From contig NC_063151.1 of assembly GCF_020921035.1 (NCBI RefSeq), forward strand, positions 434,001-498,000: DNA of 64,000 nt. The letters are read 5' to 3'. This document shows, one piece after another, positions 1-10,869 of the stretch. Under the pieces are notes generated by a model. That model had not been told where the DNA came from. It did no database searches and saw only the letters and a program-made list of their open reading frames with translations. The DNA comes from Rhodamnia argentea (taxonomy: Eukaryota > Streptophyta > Magnoliopsida > Myrtales > Myrtaceae). Position numbers and translations under genes: made by a program. Within the stretch, counting starts at the first letter, position 1. Each line of letters starts with the position of its first letter.

Positions 1-1010
1 GTCTGCATGTGTTGACATTGATAATTTTTAATAATATATACTATTTTTTAGAATTATTTTTTATTTTTATTTTTTTTCATTCTCTTTCCTTTTTTATTTA
101 ACTTCTTCTTCATCCAACCAATTCTTGTCGACAATCGGCCATAGGATAGGGCTAACAAGGTCGACTTGTCGGCCTTAGGGAAGCTTGCCCTGGTTGGCTA
201 CTGGCGGAGGCAAGCCTCGTCGGCGTTGGACGAGGTTAGCCTCGTCGGCGTTAGGCGAGGTTAGCCTCGCCTAGATCTAGCTTGGGCGAGTGGTCGGACG
301 GGTTCGTCGAGGAAAGTGACGTCGCGGTTAGGGACTGCTAGAGATGATGGAAGCTCCCTGTAAAACCCGTAATTCACAGAAAATCATTGTGTTGTAGCCG
401 TTGCACCACCGGGAGATCTGCAAGAACAAACCAAAACTCTCTGGGACGGCTCACGGGTGGTGAAGGAACACTAAAGATTTGCCGATGGAGAAGAGCTACT
501 TCATCGATTTTGTTTGGGAAACAACGTTTGAAATTGCTAAAACCAGCCTCGCCTAGCGACAATAATCCCTTGCCGAGCGTTACGAGGGCTCGCCCTGGCT
601 AAATCTCGGCGAGGTCGCGCTGCGCCATGGTCGGGAGAGGCCGACCTCGCCCTGGGCTAGCGGGGGCGAGCTTCACCCGAGGCCGGCGAGATCCTCACCA
701 ACGACGGGCTAGAGGAAGAAGAAAGTAAAAGGAAAAGGAGAAAGAAAAGGAAAAAAAAGAATAAGAAAAAACCAGTTTATATAATATTAAAAATTGTTCA
801 AGTCAGAACCGATGTTCACGTTTGCGCTGGCTGGTCAAAATTTGTCGGAATGACTAGATTAACATAAATGCAAAAGGTTTAGAACTGAATTGGCAGATAT
901 GCAAAATATTTAAAACTAAATTGGCAAGATTAAAAGGTTTAGGACTAAAGTGGCAAAAGTATAAAATGTTTAAGACTTTTTTTATAATTCATGAGAAAAA
1001 CATCTTTTTT
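1..1010. repeat. Family A inverted-repeat element, left part cut by window edge, with GC-rich core
   Basis: The right arm (about 780-1000) carries the phrase typical of family A: runs such as 'aaaaggtttagaactgaatt' and 'ggtttaggactaaagtggc' repeated at short intervals, ending in 'taagactttttttataatt'. The left edge (1-60) has the matching internal arm 'tgacattgataattttt', which is the reverse counterpart of 'aaaattgttcaagtcag' near 791. Between the arms lies a GC-rich stretch (125-360 and 560-700) made of shuffled 'cgaggttagcctcgtcggc' words. A more ordinary stretch at 361-600 may be a later insertion. I see no coding potential. The same arm phrases recur at 12795, 14185, 16045, 17095-18555 and 21065. 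Confidence 0.6.
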
Positions 1011-1241
1011 CTTCATGAAACTTTCCTCAAAATAAACTCACAGTGAATGAATTTTGAGTTATCATAGAGCTTCTCCAACACATTCGAGAATCAAGCGCGT
1101 TCAGAAAACGAGCTTGGTTCAATATTTATTCACCGTGCTACAATATGATGCGTTTAGTTTGTTTTCAAATAATGTGCATCAAAATTTTCACTTGATTAGT
1201 GGTCACAAATCCACGTAAACAGCCTCATCTACATGCACTTG

Positions 1242-1484
1242 TAAAGGCATTAATATATCAATCAAGGGAGAAGAATCTAGAGATATCAATCAAAATCACA
1301 AGGGCTGATTCTTGAAGATGCTAGAATCAAGTGATTGGCAACTTTTGTAATATGATTATCCCTTTATTATTATTTTCCATTGTTGTATTGTTTCCTTATG
1401 TAAGGTTTTGTAATATCTTTATATAGTAAAAGTCATCTCAACAATTGTGCGTTGAGATCAAGAATCAAACACCTTTATTCTTTA
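1242..1484 (+). repeat. 5' LTR of the copia element
   Basis: This segment matches 5798-6040 along its whole length. It contains 'tatctttatatagtaaaag' around 1417-1435, a plausible TATA-type promoter (TATATAG). Its right end directly abuts the primer-binding site. The outer boundary is set by the candidate duplication ACTTG, giving termini TAAAG and CTTTA, an inverted repeat that is not the usual TG...CA. The first two bases disagree with the 3' LTR, so the left boundary may be a few bases off. Confidence 0.85.
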
Positions 1485-1496
1485 TGGTATCAGAGC
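1485..1496 (+). other. Primer-binding site (initiator tRNA-Met type)
   Basis: TGGTATCAGAGC begins immediately after the 5' LTR. It is the standard plant copia primer-binding site, complementary to the 3' part of initiator methionine tRNA. First-strand cDNA synthesis would start here. Confidence 0.92.
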
Positions 1497-1524
1497 AAAT
1501 TTCGAAAGAAATTGATCCTTAATC

Positions 1525-2490
1525 ATGGCTTCCACCAAGTATCCCTACCCCTCGTCTTTGAACATTAGCAATTTTGTGTCACCGAAACTGACACAAACAA
1601 ACTATTCTTGTTGGAGAGCACAAATGCTTGCACTAATTGAAAGTCGGGATCTGGTGGGATTCATTGATGGCGAATACCAGATGCCGAGTCCAACAATCAA
1701 CTCCTCTACTAACGGAGGAGCAATTGGAGTCTCAGAGAAAGTGATAAATCTAGAGTTTTTGCAATGGAGAAGGTCTGATCGCCTTCTACGGGGATGGATT
1801 ATTGCGACACTCTCCGAAGAAGTTCTTGCTCAAGTAGTAGACTTGATGACATCTCTTGAGGTGTGGTTAGCTTTACAAAATATTTTTGCCAAGGTATGTG
1901 AGGAACGTGAAGTTTCAATTTTTCTACAAATCCAAAAAAGTCATAGAGATAATTTTTCATCTCTGCATGAGTATCTTGGTGCTTTTCAAAAATATTTTAA
2001 TGAGTTATCTACTATCGAATGTCCCCTTGAGGACAAAAAGAAGGGTCTCTTCGTTTTGAATGGTTTAGGTGATCAATATGATTCATTCACAACCTCCATA
2101 TTGAAGCCTCCAATGCCAACTTTCTCTGACTTGATTTCGCAATTGCAAAGCTTTGAGAGTTGTCCGGCAAATAAAAGTTCTCTTGTAATTCAACACGGGA
2201 CGGCTTTCTTTGGTCGGAGAAGCAATTTTAACAGCAGCAAGAAGGGAAAGCAATTCCAACATTCCAACAACAATTATTTTTCTTTGCATGGGAGGGGGTT
2301 TTCTCACAACAGTCCCAGAATAAAAAATTCTAGGGCTGATTTTATGCATTCATAGGGTCACAAGCCACAATTTAATCAAAGCAAGATCGAGAAGCTTGGG
2401 AAAGGAACATACAAAATCATTTCCTGTCAAAACTGGAACAAGCGGGGCCATATTGCTTTAGATTGCTTTAATCGGTTTAATCAATCTTTC
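1525..2490 (+). pseudogene. copia gag region (UBN2/DUF4219-like capsid plus zinc knuckle), broken
   Basis: The frame opens 40 bases after the LTR with a methionine and runs 276 codons to a TAG at 2353-2355. The N-terminal part (SPKLTQTNYSCWRAQML) and the following helical segment (LEVWLALQNIFAK, LHEYLGAFQKYFNELS) match the gag of plant copia elements. The same frame continues past the TAG into a nucleic-acid-binding knuckle at about 2428-2472, CQNWNKRGHIALDC. The second cysteine of the C-x2-C-x4-H-x4-C pattern is tryptophan here, so the knuckle is damaged. Gag and pol share one frame, as usual for copia. Confidence 0.88.
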
Positions 2491-2502
2491 CCCCCATCGG
2501 AT

Positions 2503-5500
2503 GTGCCAAAGGCATTTGTTGCACTTACTGTTCGAGATAGTCGGGATTCAAAATGGTTCACCGATACCGGAGCTTCAAATCATATGACTAGCGATGAAGG
2601 TAATCTTTTCAACTTACGATCATATATCGGAAAAGATAGTGTTATGGTTGGAAATGGTGATTCACTTGAAATTTCCCATATTAGTGATGCTCATATCAAT
2701 TTGGGCAAAGGGAGTGTTAACTTAAAAAATGTTCTACTTGTTCCTCATATGAAAAAGAATTTATTATCGGTGAGCCAATTTACAACCGACTATCCTCTAA
2801 ATTTTGAGTTCTCTGCCATTGGTTTTGTGATGAAGGACAAGAAAACGGGGAAGGTTCTAACAATTGGAAACCGTGAAGGTGATCTGTATACCTTAAAGGC
2901 CCCAAAAGAAGCACTATTTTCAAATCGGTTCGGGAAAGCTGATGAAAGTACTTGGCATCAAAGGTTGGGACATCCACGACCAACGACACTCCGTCATCTG
3001 CAAAATAAAGGCGCTATTATTATTCGCTTGGAATAAACCTACTACCATATGTAGTAGTTGTCAAATGGGGCAAGCATCTAAACTTCCCTTTTTGCCTTTC
3101 AAAATTAGTACTATTAAGCCTTTTGAAAAGATACATTGTGATTTGTGGGGAAAGGCTCCGATAATGTCATTTCAGAGGTTTCGGTATTATGTTTGCTTTG
3201 TGGATGATTATACGCGTTATACTTGATTGTTTCCATTACGGCAAAAATCTGATTTTCATGCATGTTTTCTCAATTTTGAGAAATATTTAGAAAGGCAATT
3301 TGGAGGGCATATTAAAATTTTTCAATCAAATGGAAGAGGAGAGTTCAACCGAGCAGATTTCCTGATCCACTTGCAAAGGAGTGGGATTGTTAACCAAGTG
3401 TCTTGCCCAAATACTCCGGAACAGAATGGAGTTGCCAAGCGAAAACACAGGCATATATGTGAAATTGGCTTAACGATGCTTCATCGAAGTGGAATTCCTA
3501 AAAAGTACTAGGTCGAAAGCTTTCAAACAGCAGTTTTTCTATTGAATCGGCTTCCTACAAGGGTGTTAAGCATGAAATCACCTTATGAATTCTTATTTGG
3601 TAGAAAACCATATTATAATTTTTTGCGAGTTTTTGGTTGTAGGTGTTTTCCTTATCTCAAGGACTACACCGAGAATAAGTTCGATCCTCGATCATTACCA
3701 TGCATATTTCTCGGCTACGGTGATAGCCATAAGGGATATCGATGTCTCTATCCTCCGACCGGTCGAATTTATATATCGTGGCACGTCATCTTTGATGAAA
3801 CCATATTTCCCTACCTTGTTCCCAGCTCATTATTTCGGGACCAAAGTGATAAAGTGGAGATATATGAATTTATAAGCTGGCCAAATGAAGACACTTCAGC
3901 GTTTGACTCAGAATTTTCACCTTTGTATTTGCAACAAGGTTCGTCCTCTGCTAACTCGGATTAACCATGTGATGACTTATTGAATTCTGCTACTTAAAAT
4001 AATTCTCATGAAGATAGTATTGATGGAGGTGAATCACATGTTCACCAAAGTCATGTCGAAGTTGGTGAATCATCCGGTGCTTCGCTTAATTCTTCATGCA
4101 ATTTGACAAATGGAGATTCCTCTTTGGATGTTCTTTATGATTATTTAGTAGAACGTTCTCCCACTTGAAATCATTTAATGGTTACTTGAGCGCGTGCTGG
4201 TATTGTGAAGCCTAATCCAAAATATGCCAATTTCACACGATGGACTCGATACCGATGGAACCGAACAATGTACGCTCCGCTTTAAAGCATCCAGGGTGGT
4301 TAGCAGTAATGAAAGAGGAACTCGAGGCATTGCATTGTAATCAAACTTGGACTCTTGTTCCACGTCCTCCAAATACTAATGTTGTGGGATGTCGATGGGT
4401 TTTTAAGTCTAAGTTAAAGGCCGATGGTACATTAGAAAGATTAAAAGCAAGATTGGTCGCCAAAGGATATACTCAAGTAGCGGGAGTAGATTTCCTTGAG
4501 ACATACTCGCCAATTGTCCGACCGGGAAGCATAAGATCGGTCCTCACCATTACTATAGTTAAAGGTTGGGCCATCAAATAATTAGATGTTAAAAATACAT
4601 TCTTACATGGATTTTTATCGCAACCTGTTTATATGGAGCAACCGCCGGGTTTTGAGGACAAAAATTGTCCGTCTTATGTTTGCAAATTGGAGAGAGCTTT
4701 GTATGGCCTCAAGCAAGCACCAAGAGCATAGTTTGATCCCTTTAGCTCATTTCTTTTGGCATTCGATTTCTTTTGCAGCATTTCGGATCCTTCGTTATTT
4801 ATTCAAAAATCGGGTCATGGCATTCTAGCTCTACTTTTATATGTAGATGATATGATCATTATAGGTGATAATCCGAAAATTGCTTGATGAGTTCATCTCT
4901 ACGTTGAGTAGCAAATTTGCAGTGAAGAATATGGGGCGGCTACACTATTTTCCAGGTGTGTAGGTTAAGATATTCTCTGGTGGTCTTTATCTGTGTCAAC
5001 AACAATATGCTTTGTCAATCCTTAAACGTGCACAAATGGAGGGTTGCAAGCCGGTTTCCACCCTTATGGCCTCTAGTTCTCATTCTAATACAGATGCAAA
5101 TTATTTTCGAATCCTACACTATATTGCATTATTGTTGGAGCTCTTTAATATCTCACGATTACACGGCCGAATATTTCATATGCGATCAATTTTGTCTGTC
5201 AATTCATGCATCAACCTACTGTGAGTTATTTTCAAATTGTGAAGCGCATTTTGCGTTTTATCAACGGCACAATAGATCAAGGAATGCAAATCTTGTCCAA
5301 GTCAACTTTGGACTCGTATGCTTTTTGTGATGCGGATTGGGCAGGTTGTCCCTTGACTCGATGATCAACTACTAGATTTTGTATTTTCTTAGGTAGCAAT
5401 TGTATATCATGGAGCGCTAAGAAGCAACAGAGCGGTTGCTCGATCTAGTGCCGATGCAGAGTATCGTGCAATGGTGTCGACAGTTGTAGAGATTACTTGG

Positions 5501-5806
5501 ATATCATTCCTTTTGAGAGATTTCGGTATTCATCTCTCAAGTCCACCGATACTCTTTTGTGATAATATCAATGCACTTTATAAGTCGATTAATCCAGTAT
5601 TTCATGCAAGAACTAAACATATCGAATTAGATTATCATTACGTGCAAGAAAAAGTGGCTCTTGGAACACTTGTGACTAAGTATGTCTCGTCTGTGCATCA
5701 AATTGCTGATCTCTTAAAAAAAACCCCGTCTAGGAACACATTTGGAAACTTATGTCGCAAATTGGGAATTTGGGATTCTCCCATTCCCAATTTGAGGGGA
5801 AGGCAT
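2503..5806 (+). pseudogene. copia pol region (protease, integrase, reverse transcriptase, RNase H), broken
   Basis: An aspartic protease motif (WFTDTGASNHMTSD) lies at 2553-2595. The integrase zinc-binding region (HQRLGHP, CSSCQMGQ) follows at about 2955-3070, and the integrase core contains HCDLWG and FVDDYTRY, followed by the conserved NTPEQNGVAKRKH. The reverse transcriptase starts near 4310 (NQTWTLVPRPPN, CRWVFKSK, KARLVAKGYTQ) and its catalytic YVDD is encoded at 4840-4851. RNase H-like sequence runs to about 5805 (ADAEYRAM, HIELDYHYVQEKV). Defects include a frameshift near 3020, TGA at 3224-3226, TAG at 3509-3511, TAA at 3962-3964 and 4579-4581, and further breaks through 4600-5460. Confidence 0.92.
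5791..5801 (+). other. Polypurine tract of the copia element
   Basis: The run 'tttgaggggaa' lies directly before the 3' LTR. It is the expected primer site for plus-strand synthesis. Confidence 0.7.
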
Positions 5807-6040
5807 TGATTTATCAATCAAGGGATAAGAATCTGGAGATATCAATCAAAATCACAAGGGTTGATTTTTGAAGATGCTAGAATCAAGTGATTGACAACTT
5901 TTGTAATATGATTATCCTTTTATTATTATTTTCCATTGTTGTATCGTTTCCTTATGTAAGACTTTGTAATATCTTTATATAGTGAAAGTCATCTCAACAA
6001 TCGTGTGTTGAGATCAAGAATCAAACACCTTTGTTCTTTA
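5798..6040 (+). repeat. 3' LTR of the copia element
   Basis: This is the direct repeat of 1242-1484, ending in TTCTTTA and followed by ACTTG at 6041-6045, the same five bases as at 1237-1241. It carries the equivalent TATA-like run near 5973-5983. Confidence 0.87.
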
Positions 6041-6439
6041 ACTTGAAATAGATATGTGGCGACGAATTTGGTCTCTCGGATAATTCCAAATGAAGGAGTA
6101 AGTGGTATTGCAATTCAATCATGGGTTTTGTAGCATCGGCTAGTCTCTAAATTACTAATGATAAGTCTAGTGTAACTTCAATTTTGTACATCTATATATG
6201 TGAAAACATGCATCGATAAGTAAATACTTAAATCAAACAAGTCATAATAAATAAGGTTTCATTTGCTACATGAAATATGTTTATATTGAAAAATATTTTT
6301 CCCATTTTCCAGCATTTAGATCGCATAGGAAAACGAGTCAATTGTAAATCTTTTCATAATGAATGGAAAACCTACACTTAAATTCTCGTAAGTGATTTTC
6401 TCTTTTAAAGTTAGAAATTGTTATCTAAGATATGATTAA
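6041..6439. other. AT-rich intergenic DNA
   Basis: I see no exon-like structure, RNA gene or clear repeat boundary in this stretch between the copia element and the degenerate GC-rich block. Confidence 0.5.
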
Positions 6440-7200
6440 ATATTGGCACTTGAACCAAAGAGCTTGGCGCTCACGCATGAGAATCCTCACCCCCGTGCTC
6501 GGGTCCCCGGCATCTTGGTTGAGGACCTAGAGCTCGGGCTTGAGTTCCCAAAAGTTGTGAGTCTTTCGAGTCCAAGGCTAGGACACCGTTGCCCATGCTT
6601 ATGGTCCCCACAACCATGCCCAGGCCTAAGTCCACAAAAGCTAGACTTAGTTCCATTGAGGTTGGGCACAAAATCTCGGCACTGCATGGTCGGGTCTCAA
6701 GTTTGTTGAGGTCGAGGTCGAGGTCGAGCTCAAACCTCGTGCCCTTGCTTAGGTCCCCCTTGGCCATGTCGGGTTAGTCGGCTCTCACGCCTAAGTCATT
6801 GTTTCCCGTGCCAAGTCCATCGAGGTCTAGCTCGGTTCCTCGGCAACTAGGCCCAAGTCCACAAGGCCGAGTCCAAGACCCCGGTGCTTGTGCTTGGGTT
6901 TCTTGTGGTCGTGCTCATATGCCCGATTGGGTTCGTAGAAATGGGGCTAGAGACCCTAGCGCTGGTGCTAGGGTTCTCGGTAACTATGCTCAAGTACTTC
7001 GTTCCCATGTCCAAATCATTGGTGCTTATGCTTGGCTCTCTGAGCACTCATGCTTAGTTCCTAGTGGCTGGGTTTGAGAAACATCGACTTATGTGATATT
7101 TACCTAGGTGACCGAGCCCGGGTCTCTTGTGGCTAGGTCTAGAAATCGACACTTGGCTTGATTACCGCAAGATTAGGCCCGGGATCTAAGCACCAAGTTT
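6440..7200. repeat. Degenerate GC-rich word repeat (no gene)
   Basis: The block is built from loosely repeated words such as 'gctcgggtccccggc', 'aggtcgaggtcgaggtcgag' (6707-6726), 'cctaagtcca' and 'gcttgggtttct', spaced by a few tens of bases on average. Several overlapping open frames of 66-98 codons run on both strands, which fits composition rather than coding. It resembles the GC-rich core of family A (125-360) in word style but lacks recognisable A arms at its edges. Confidence 0.45.
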
Positions 7201-7467
7201 GGGTTCCATAAAATAAAAAATTAAATTGTTTAATATACATAAATAAATATTTCTATTGTGAAAATTTTGATTGATAATATTCGATACAATTTTATTTAAA
7301 ATTGAAATGATAGCATGTGTAATCCTAACATCACATGAATAGTGCATGTCACTTGTGAAAAATAAATATTATTTTTTTTTACGAGACAAACGGTGTTTGA
7401 ATACGATAATGCATGCCATTAACGTAAGTACACATAGCCGAACATTCTTTCACTGGGTTAAGAATGT

Positions 7468-7497
7468 CCATCTCCATCTCCATCTCCATCTCCATCT
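7468..7497 (+). repeat. (CCATCT)5 microsatellite
   Basis: Five perfect copies of the hexamer CCATCT lie about 580 bp upstream of the AFR-type start codon. The tract may sit in the promoter or distal 5' region of that gene. Confidence 0.95.
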
Positions 7498-8048
7498 GCT
7501 GCGGCACATTTTATTATTATTCCTCTCCTCTCTTATCAGTAAGAGGGGTAAAAGCGACAAATAGATGAGCTCCAGCAAGAGAATTACACGTTTGAGGAGG
7601 GTAGTTTCGTCATTGAAGCTACCCGACAACACTAGTCAACCGGTCAACCCACTAAACAGCTGTCTCTTCCTCAAAACCGCTAGTGGTAATTGTGCAATGC
7701 CGCGATAACCGTTGTTTGTCGAGCGGGTTGCATTATTGGATGACAACCTCCGCTCTGACGTGGCCTCCTTCGATTCGTCCGTTTCTGGTCTTCGGGATTG
7801 ACAGCAACATCACTCTCTTTCTCTCTCTCTCTGTCTCTCTCTATCGCTCCGTGCTTTTCTCTCAAAAAAGAAACACACTCTTCCCACTGAATTCCTCTCT
7901 CTCTTCGCATTCCCGAGTTCGAGCTCGGCAATGCTCGATCTCATCATTGGCTGAGGCTTCTTCTTTCTCGTTTCGATTTCCTTCGTTTTTTGGTTTGGCA
8001 CTGCTCGGAGGATCGCTGAGGGAGTCGCTTCTTTGAGTAGCAGCGAAG

Positions 8049-10794
8049 ATGATGGAAGCAATGGAGAGTTCGATCAACGGTGGGTTCTCGCAGCTGCAGA
8101 GCTACGGCGACAGCAGCGAGGAGGAGCTCTCCGTCCTGCCGCGTCACACCAAGGTTGTCGTCACCGGGAACAACCGCACCAAGTCCGTCCTCGTCGGCCT
8201 CCAGGGCGTGGTCAAGAAGGCCGTCGGCCTCGGGGGTTGGCATTGGCTGGTGATTCTCTCCGCTCTGCTCTGGCCTTTTTTTTTTTTTTTTGGGAAATGT
8301 GGAATGATCGGGATCGAGGTTGATTAGTGCAATGTGGCGTGTGTCTCGCATTTGAAACTTCTTGAATTTAGGTTTTCCTTTATAGTATGCGGGCGTATTT
8401 TAGTTGATTAGTGTCGAGGTTCGAGAATTGTGTGTTTGACTTGATTTGAAGTTGGAACAGATTTGTGGACATGATCATGAATGGCACATGCCGGTCTGCG
8501 TCAATGCCTGCACATTGGTCGTGATTGATTGACTTCAATATTACTTTTCGGTGTCCAATTTCATACGGAAGTTCTCAATCAATATTGAGAGTTCATTGCT
8601 ACTCTGGCCAAAGGAAAAAGAAAAAGGAGTGTTCATTACCATTATAAGTGAGGATTTCGCATGTGAATATCTGCGTATAATCTAATTTGGAATTATATAC
8701 TTCAAATCGCGAATGGGCCTTTTTCGATTCGTTTACTGGAGGGGGAATTGTAGAATGTGTTAATCTAAATGTTGAATCTTCTTCTTCTTCTTCTTCTTCT
8801 TAATGTGTTGGTGTAGATTGCTTTATGCTAAGTTTCTTTTGGTTTAGTTTGCGTAGTGTTGGCAATGGAGTAAGATAATTGTTCTTTCTAATTGTTCACT
8901 TTGAAATCGCCGGGAGAAAATTATCAAGCGTCTTATCTTGATCTTCCTTTGTTTCTTTTTTCCCTCAAGGGATAAGATCTGCAGGATCTTTGCTTTTTTA
9001 TTCTGGTGGCAGAAGAAATAAATAATGAGTCTGAATTCAGGAAAGCTTCAAAAGTGTGGGCCTTCCTCGATTTTTGAATAACTAAAAATAATGCTTCCAA
9101 GAGATAATGGAGCTCCTTCTAATGTTGTTCTACAGCGTGTCTTCTGATATTTCATGTTTCTCAGCCAATAGAGTAGCTTAGAGTTCCTTTTATGATCTTG
9201 ATTAATTCCAGGTTCTAACAAATGGCATAGAAGTCAAGCTACAGAGGAATGCCCTCAGCGTGATTGAAGCTCCTACTGGTAATGAGGAAGATGATGATCT
9301 GGACTATGAGAATGGGCATTGGAATGCGTCGGACATGAGTGAGTTCCTAAAGTAGTCTATTTCATGACCTGTGCTTCCATTTTTCGCTTCTGCACTTTTT
9401 GTTGTGCCACTAGAGATTCCTAAAATGAACTAATGAGTTACAGGACTTTCTTGAGTATCCCCTGTAGCTGGAACTTGTCAAATCCAAGACAAGAATTAGC
9501 AATTAACCTTTTTTTTGGTACAATCGGAGTCTGCTTCCTTCCATGAAAATAAAATGCATAATCTGCTGCTTCAATGAAGATCCCTCCAAAGCAGTTTGAA
9601 TTAGAACCGAACATGTCTGATACTCCAATTTGCTGCGACATTAGTTGTTTAGCTAAGAAATTGTTGAATTAGCAGCACCAGATGTTGATTCTATCAATGG
9701 TTTTCTTCGTTTGGTCCTTTTCAATTAGACCCATGATGTATATTATTCTTTTGTTTGGGGTTTGAAAGATTGGTTTTTCATATGGAAAGTACTAGAGAAC
9801 ATAGGATCCATTTTGCCTTTCACCTTTTATCTTTTGCTTTTACTATTGCTGAAAGCTCCCTTATTTCACTTTATTCTTTTCATATGCCCCACAACGCTTT
9901 ATGATTGTGCTTGTGCTGCTCTTGTTCTAGCATCCGATGACACTCAAAAGTCCCACAGATCAAGGCATCGAGTGCACAAATCATCTGGATCATACCACAA
10001 GACCATGAGCAGGACTCATTCTTGTGATTCACAATCTAAGGGATCAATTTCTACTCGTGGGTCCATGGTACAATCTCCAATGCTCTCATTTACTTTGTCT
10101 ATTGCTTGTATCCTCCAGCCTATCAAAGCAATTACTGTATATTGCATTTGGTATTCTCCCCCAGTCGTTGTTTAATGATTATTTCTTCTCCTTTTTCCTC
10201 TCACCCACTGTCAGAAAGTTGACCTCAGGAAATTGGAGATGGCTGCTTTATGGAGATATTGGCGCCATTTCAATCTCGTGAGACTTTTCTATTCTTTTCC
10301 TTTACCTTTATCTATTGGATTTTTCCTTTTATTGCGGAAAAGTCCGTAATGGTTTGACTTTCACTGTCTCGCTAACTAACATGTCCTCCTTCTTTTCCAG
10401 GTGGATGCTGTACCCAACCCATCGAAAGAGCAACTCATTGATGTTGTTCAAAGACATTTCATGTCTCAGGTATGCTCATTCTGTCATGCATCGGACTGGA
10501 TATGTAATTGCAGCATGACCCTGGGCTCTCTGTGCTGAAGGTTATTTGGAAACAAATGCCAACCGCCGTCGCGAAAGGACTAAATAATGAATTAACATAG
10601 ATCACCAAAAATCTCCAGAGCCTTCAGTTCCGTGGTCTTGGAAAGACTCCGATTGATGATGATGCCGCCCTGTTTTTCTCCAAATTACCAATTCCTTCTT
10701 GCGTCTTTTTCATGGTGTGCAGGAAATGGACGAGTTGCAGGTCATTGTGGGTTTCGTTCAGGCCGCAAAGAAACTGAAGACTGTCTGCAAGTGA
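8049..10794 (+). CDS. SAP30-domain histone deacetylase complex subunit, AFR1/AFR2 type
   Basis: Six exons give a 222-residue protein: 8049-8249, 9212-9338, 9931-10067, 10215-10277, 10401-10469 and 10723-10794; all introns are GT/AG and the frame is kept. The first 67 residues include an acidic patch (GDSSEEELSVLP) and a conserved block (TKVVVTGNNRTKSVLVGLQG). The middle is Ser/Lys/His-rich and probably disordered. Residues 156-222 (LRKLEMAALWRYWRHFNL, PSKEQLIDVVQRHF, DELQVIVGFVQAAKKLK) match the Sin3-binding SAP30 C-terminal domain of Arabidopsis AFR1 and AFR2. Those proteins join Sin3-type histone deacetylase complexes that repress FT; the role here is inferred. Which paralog this is cannot be decided. 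A CT-rich tract at 7806-7860 probably lies in the 5' UTR. Intron 1 holds a (CTT)n run near 8779-8802 and poly-T at 8277-8291. Confidence 0.92.
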
Positions 10795-10869
10795 CTGGGG
10801 AGATGATTGCAAGATCCTAGCCTAACGTATTCACGCTAACCGAGAGCTATTTACAGGACTCCTCTTCCC

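Larger units (their letters stand above)
1242..6040 (+). mobile_element. Ty1/copia LTR retrotransposon, full length but degenerate
   Basis: Two direct repeats of about 243 bp flank an internal region in the order LTR, primer-binding site, gag, zinc knuckle, protease, integrase, reverse transcriptase, RNase H, polypurine tract, LTR. Integrase before reverse transcriptase defines the copia superfamily. A 5-bp direct repeat ACTTG sits at 1237-1241 and 6041-6045 and is the likely target-site duplication. The two LTRs differ at about 17 sites by my hand count (roughly 7 percent), mostly transitions. At least one frameshift and several in-frame stops break the polyprotein, so this copy cannot act on its own. 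The total of 4.8 kb is normal for plant copia elements. Confidence 0.93.

Noticed and set aside
6443..7077. Several frames of 62-98 codons in the GC-rich block
   Set aside because: Frames exist on both strands at once and translations are repetitive without a domain.
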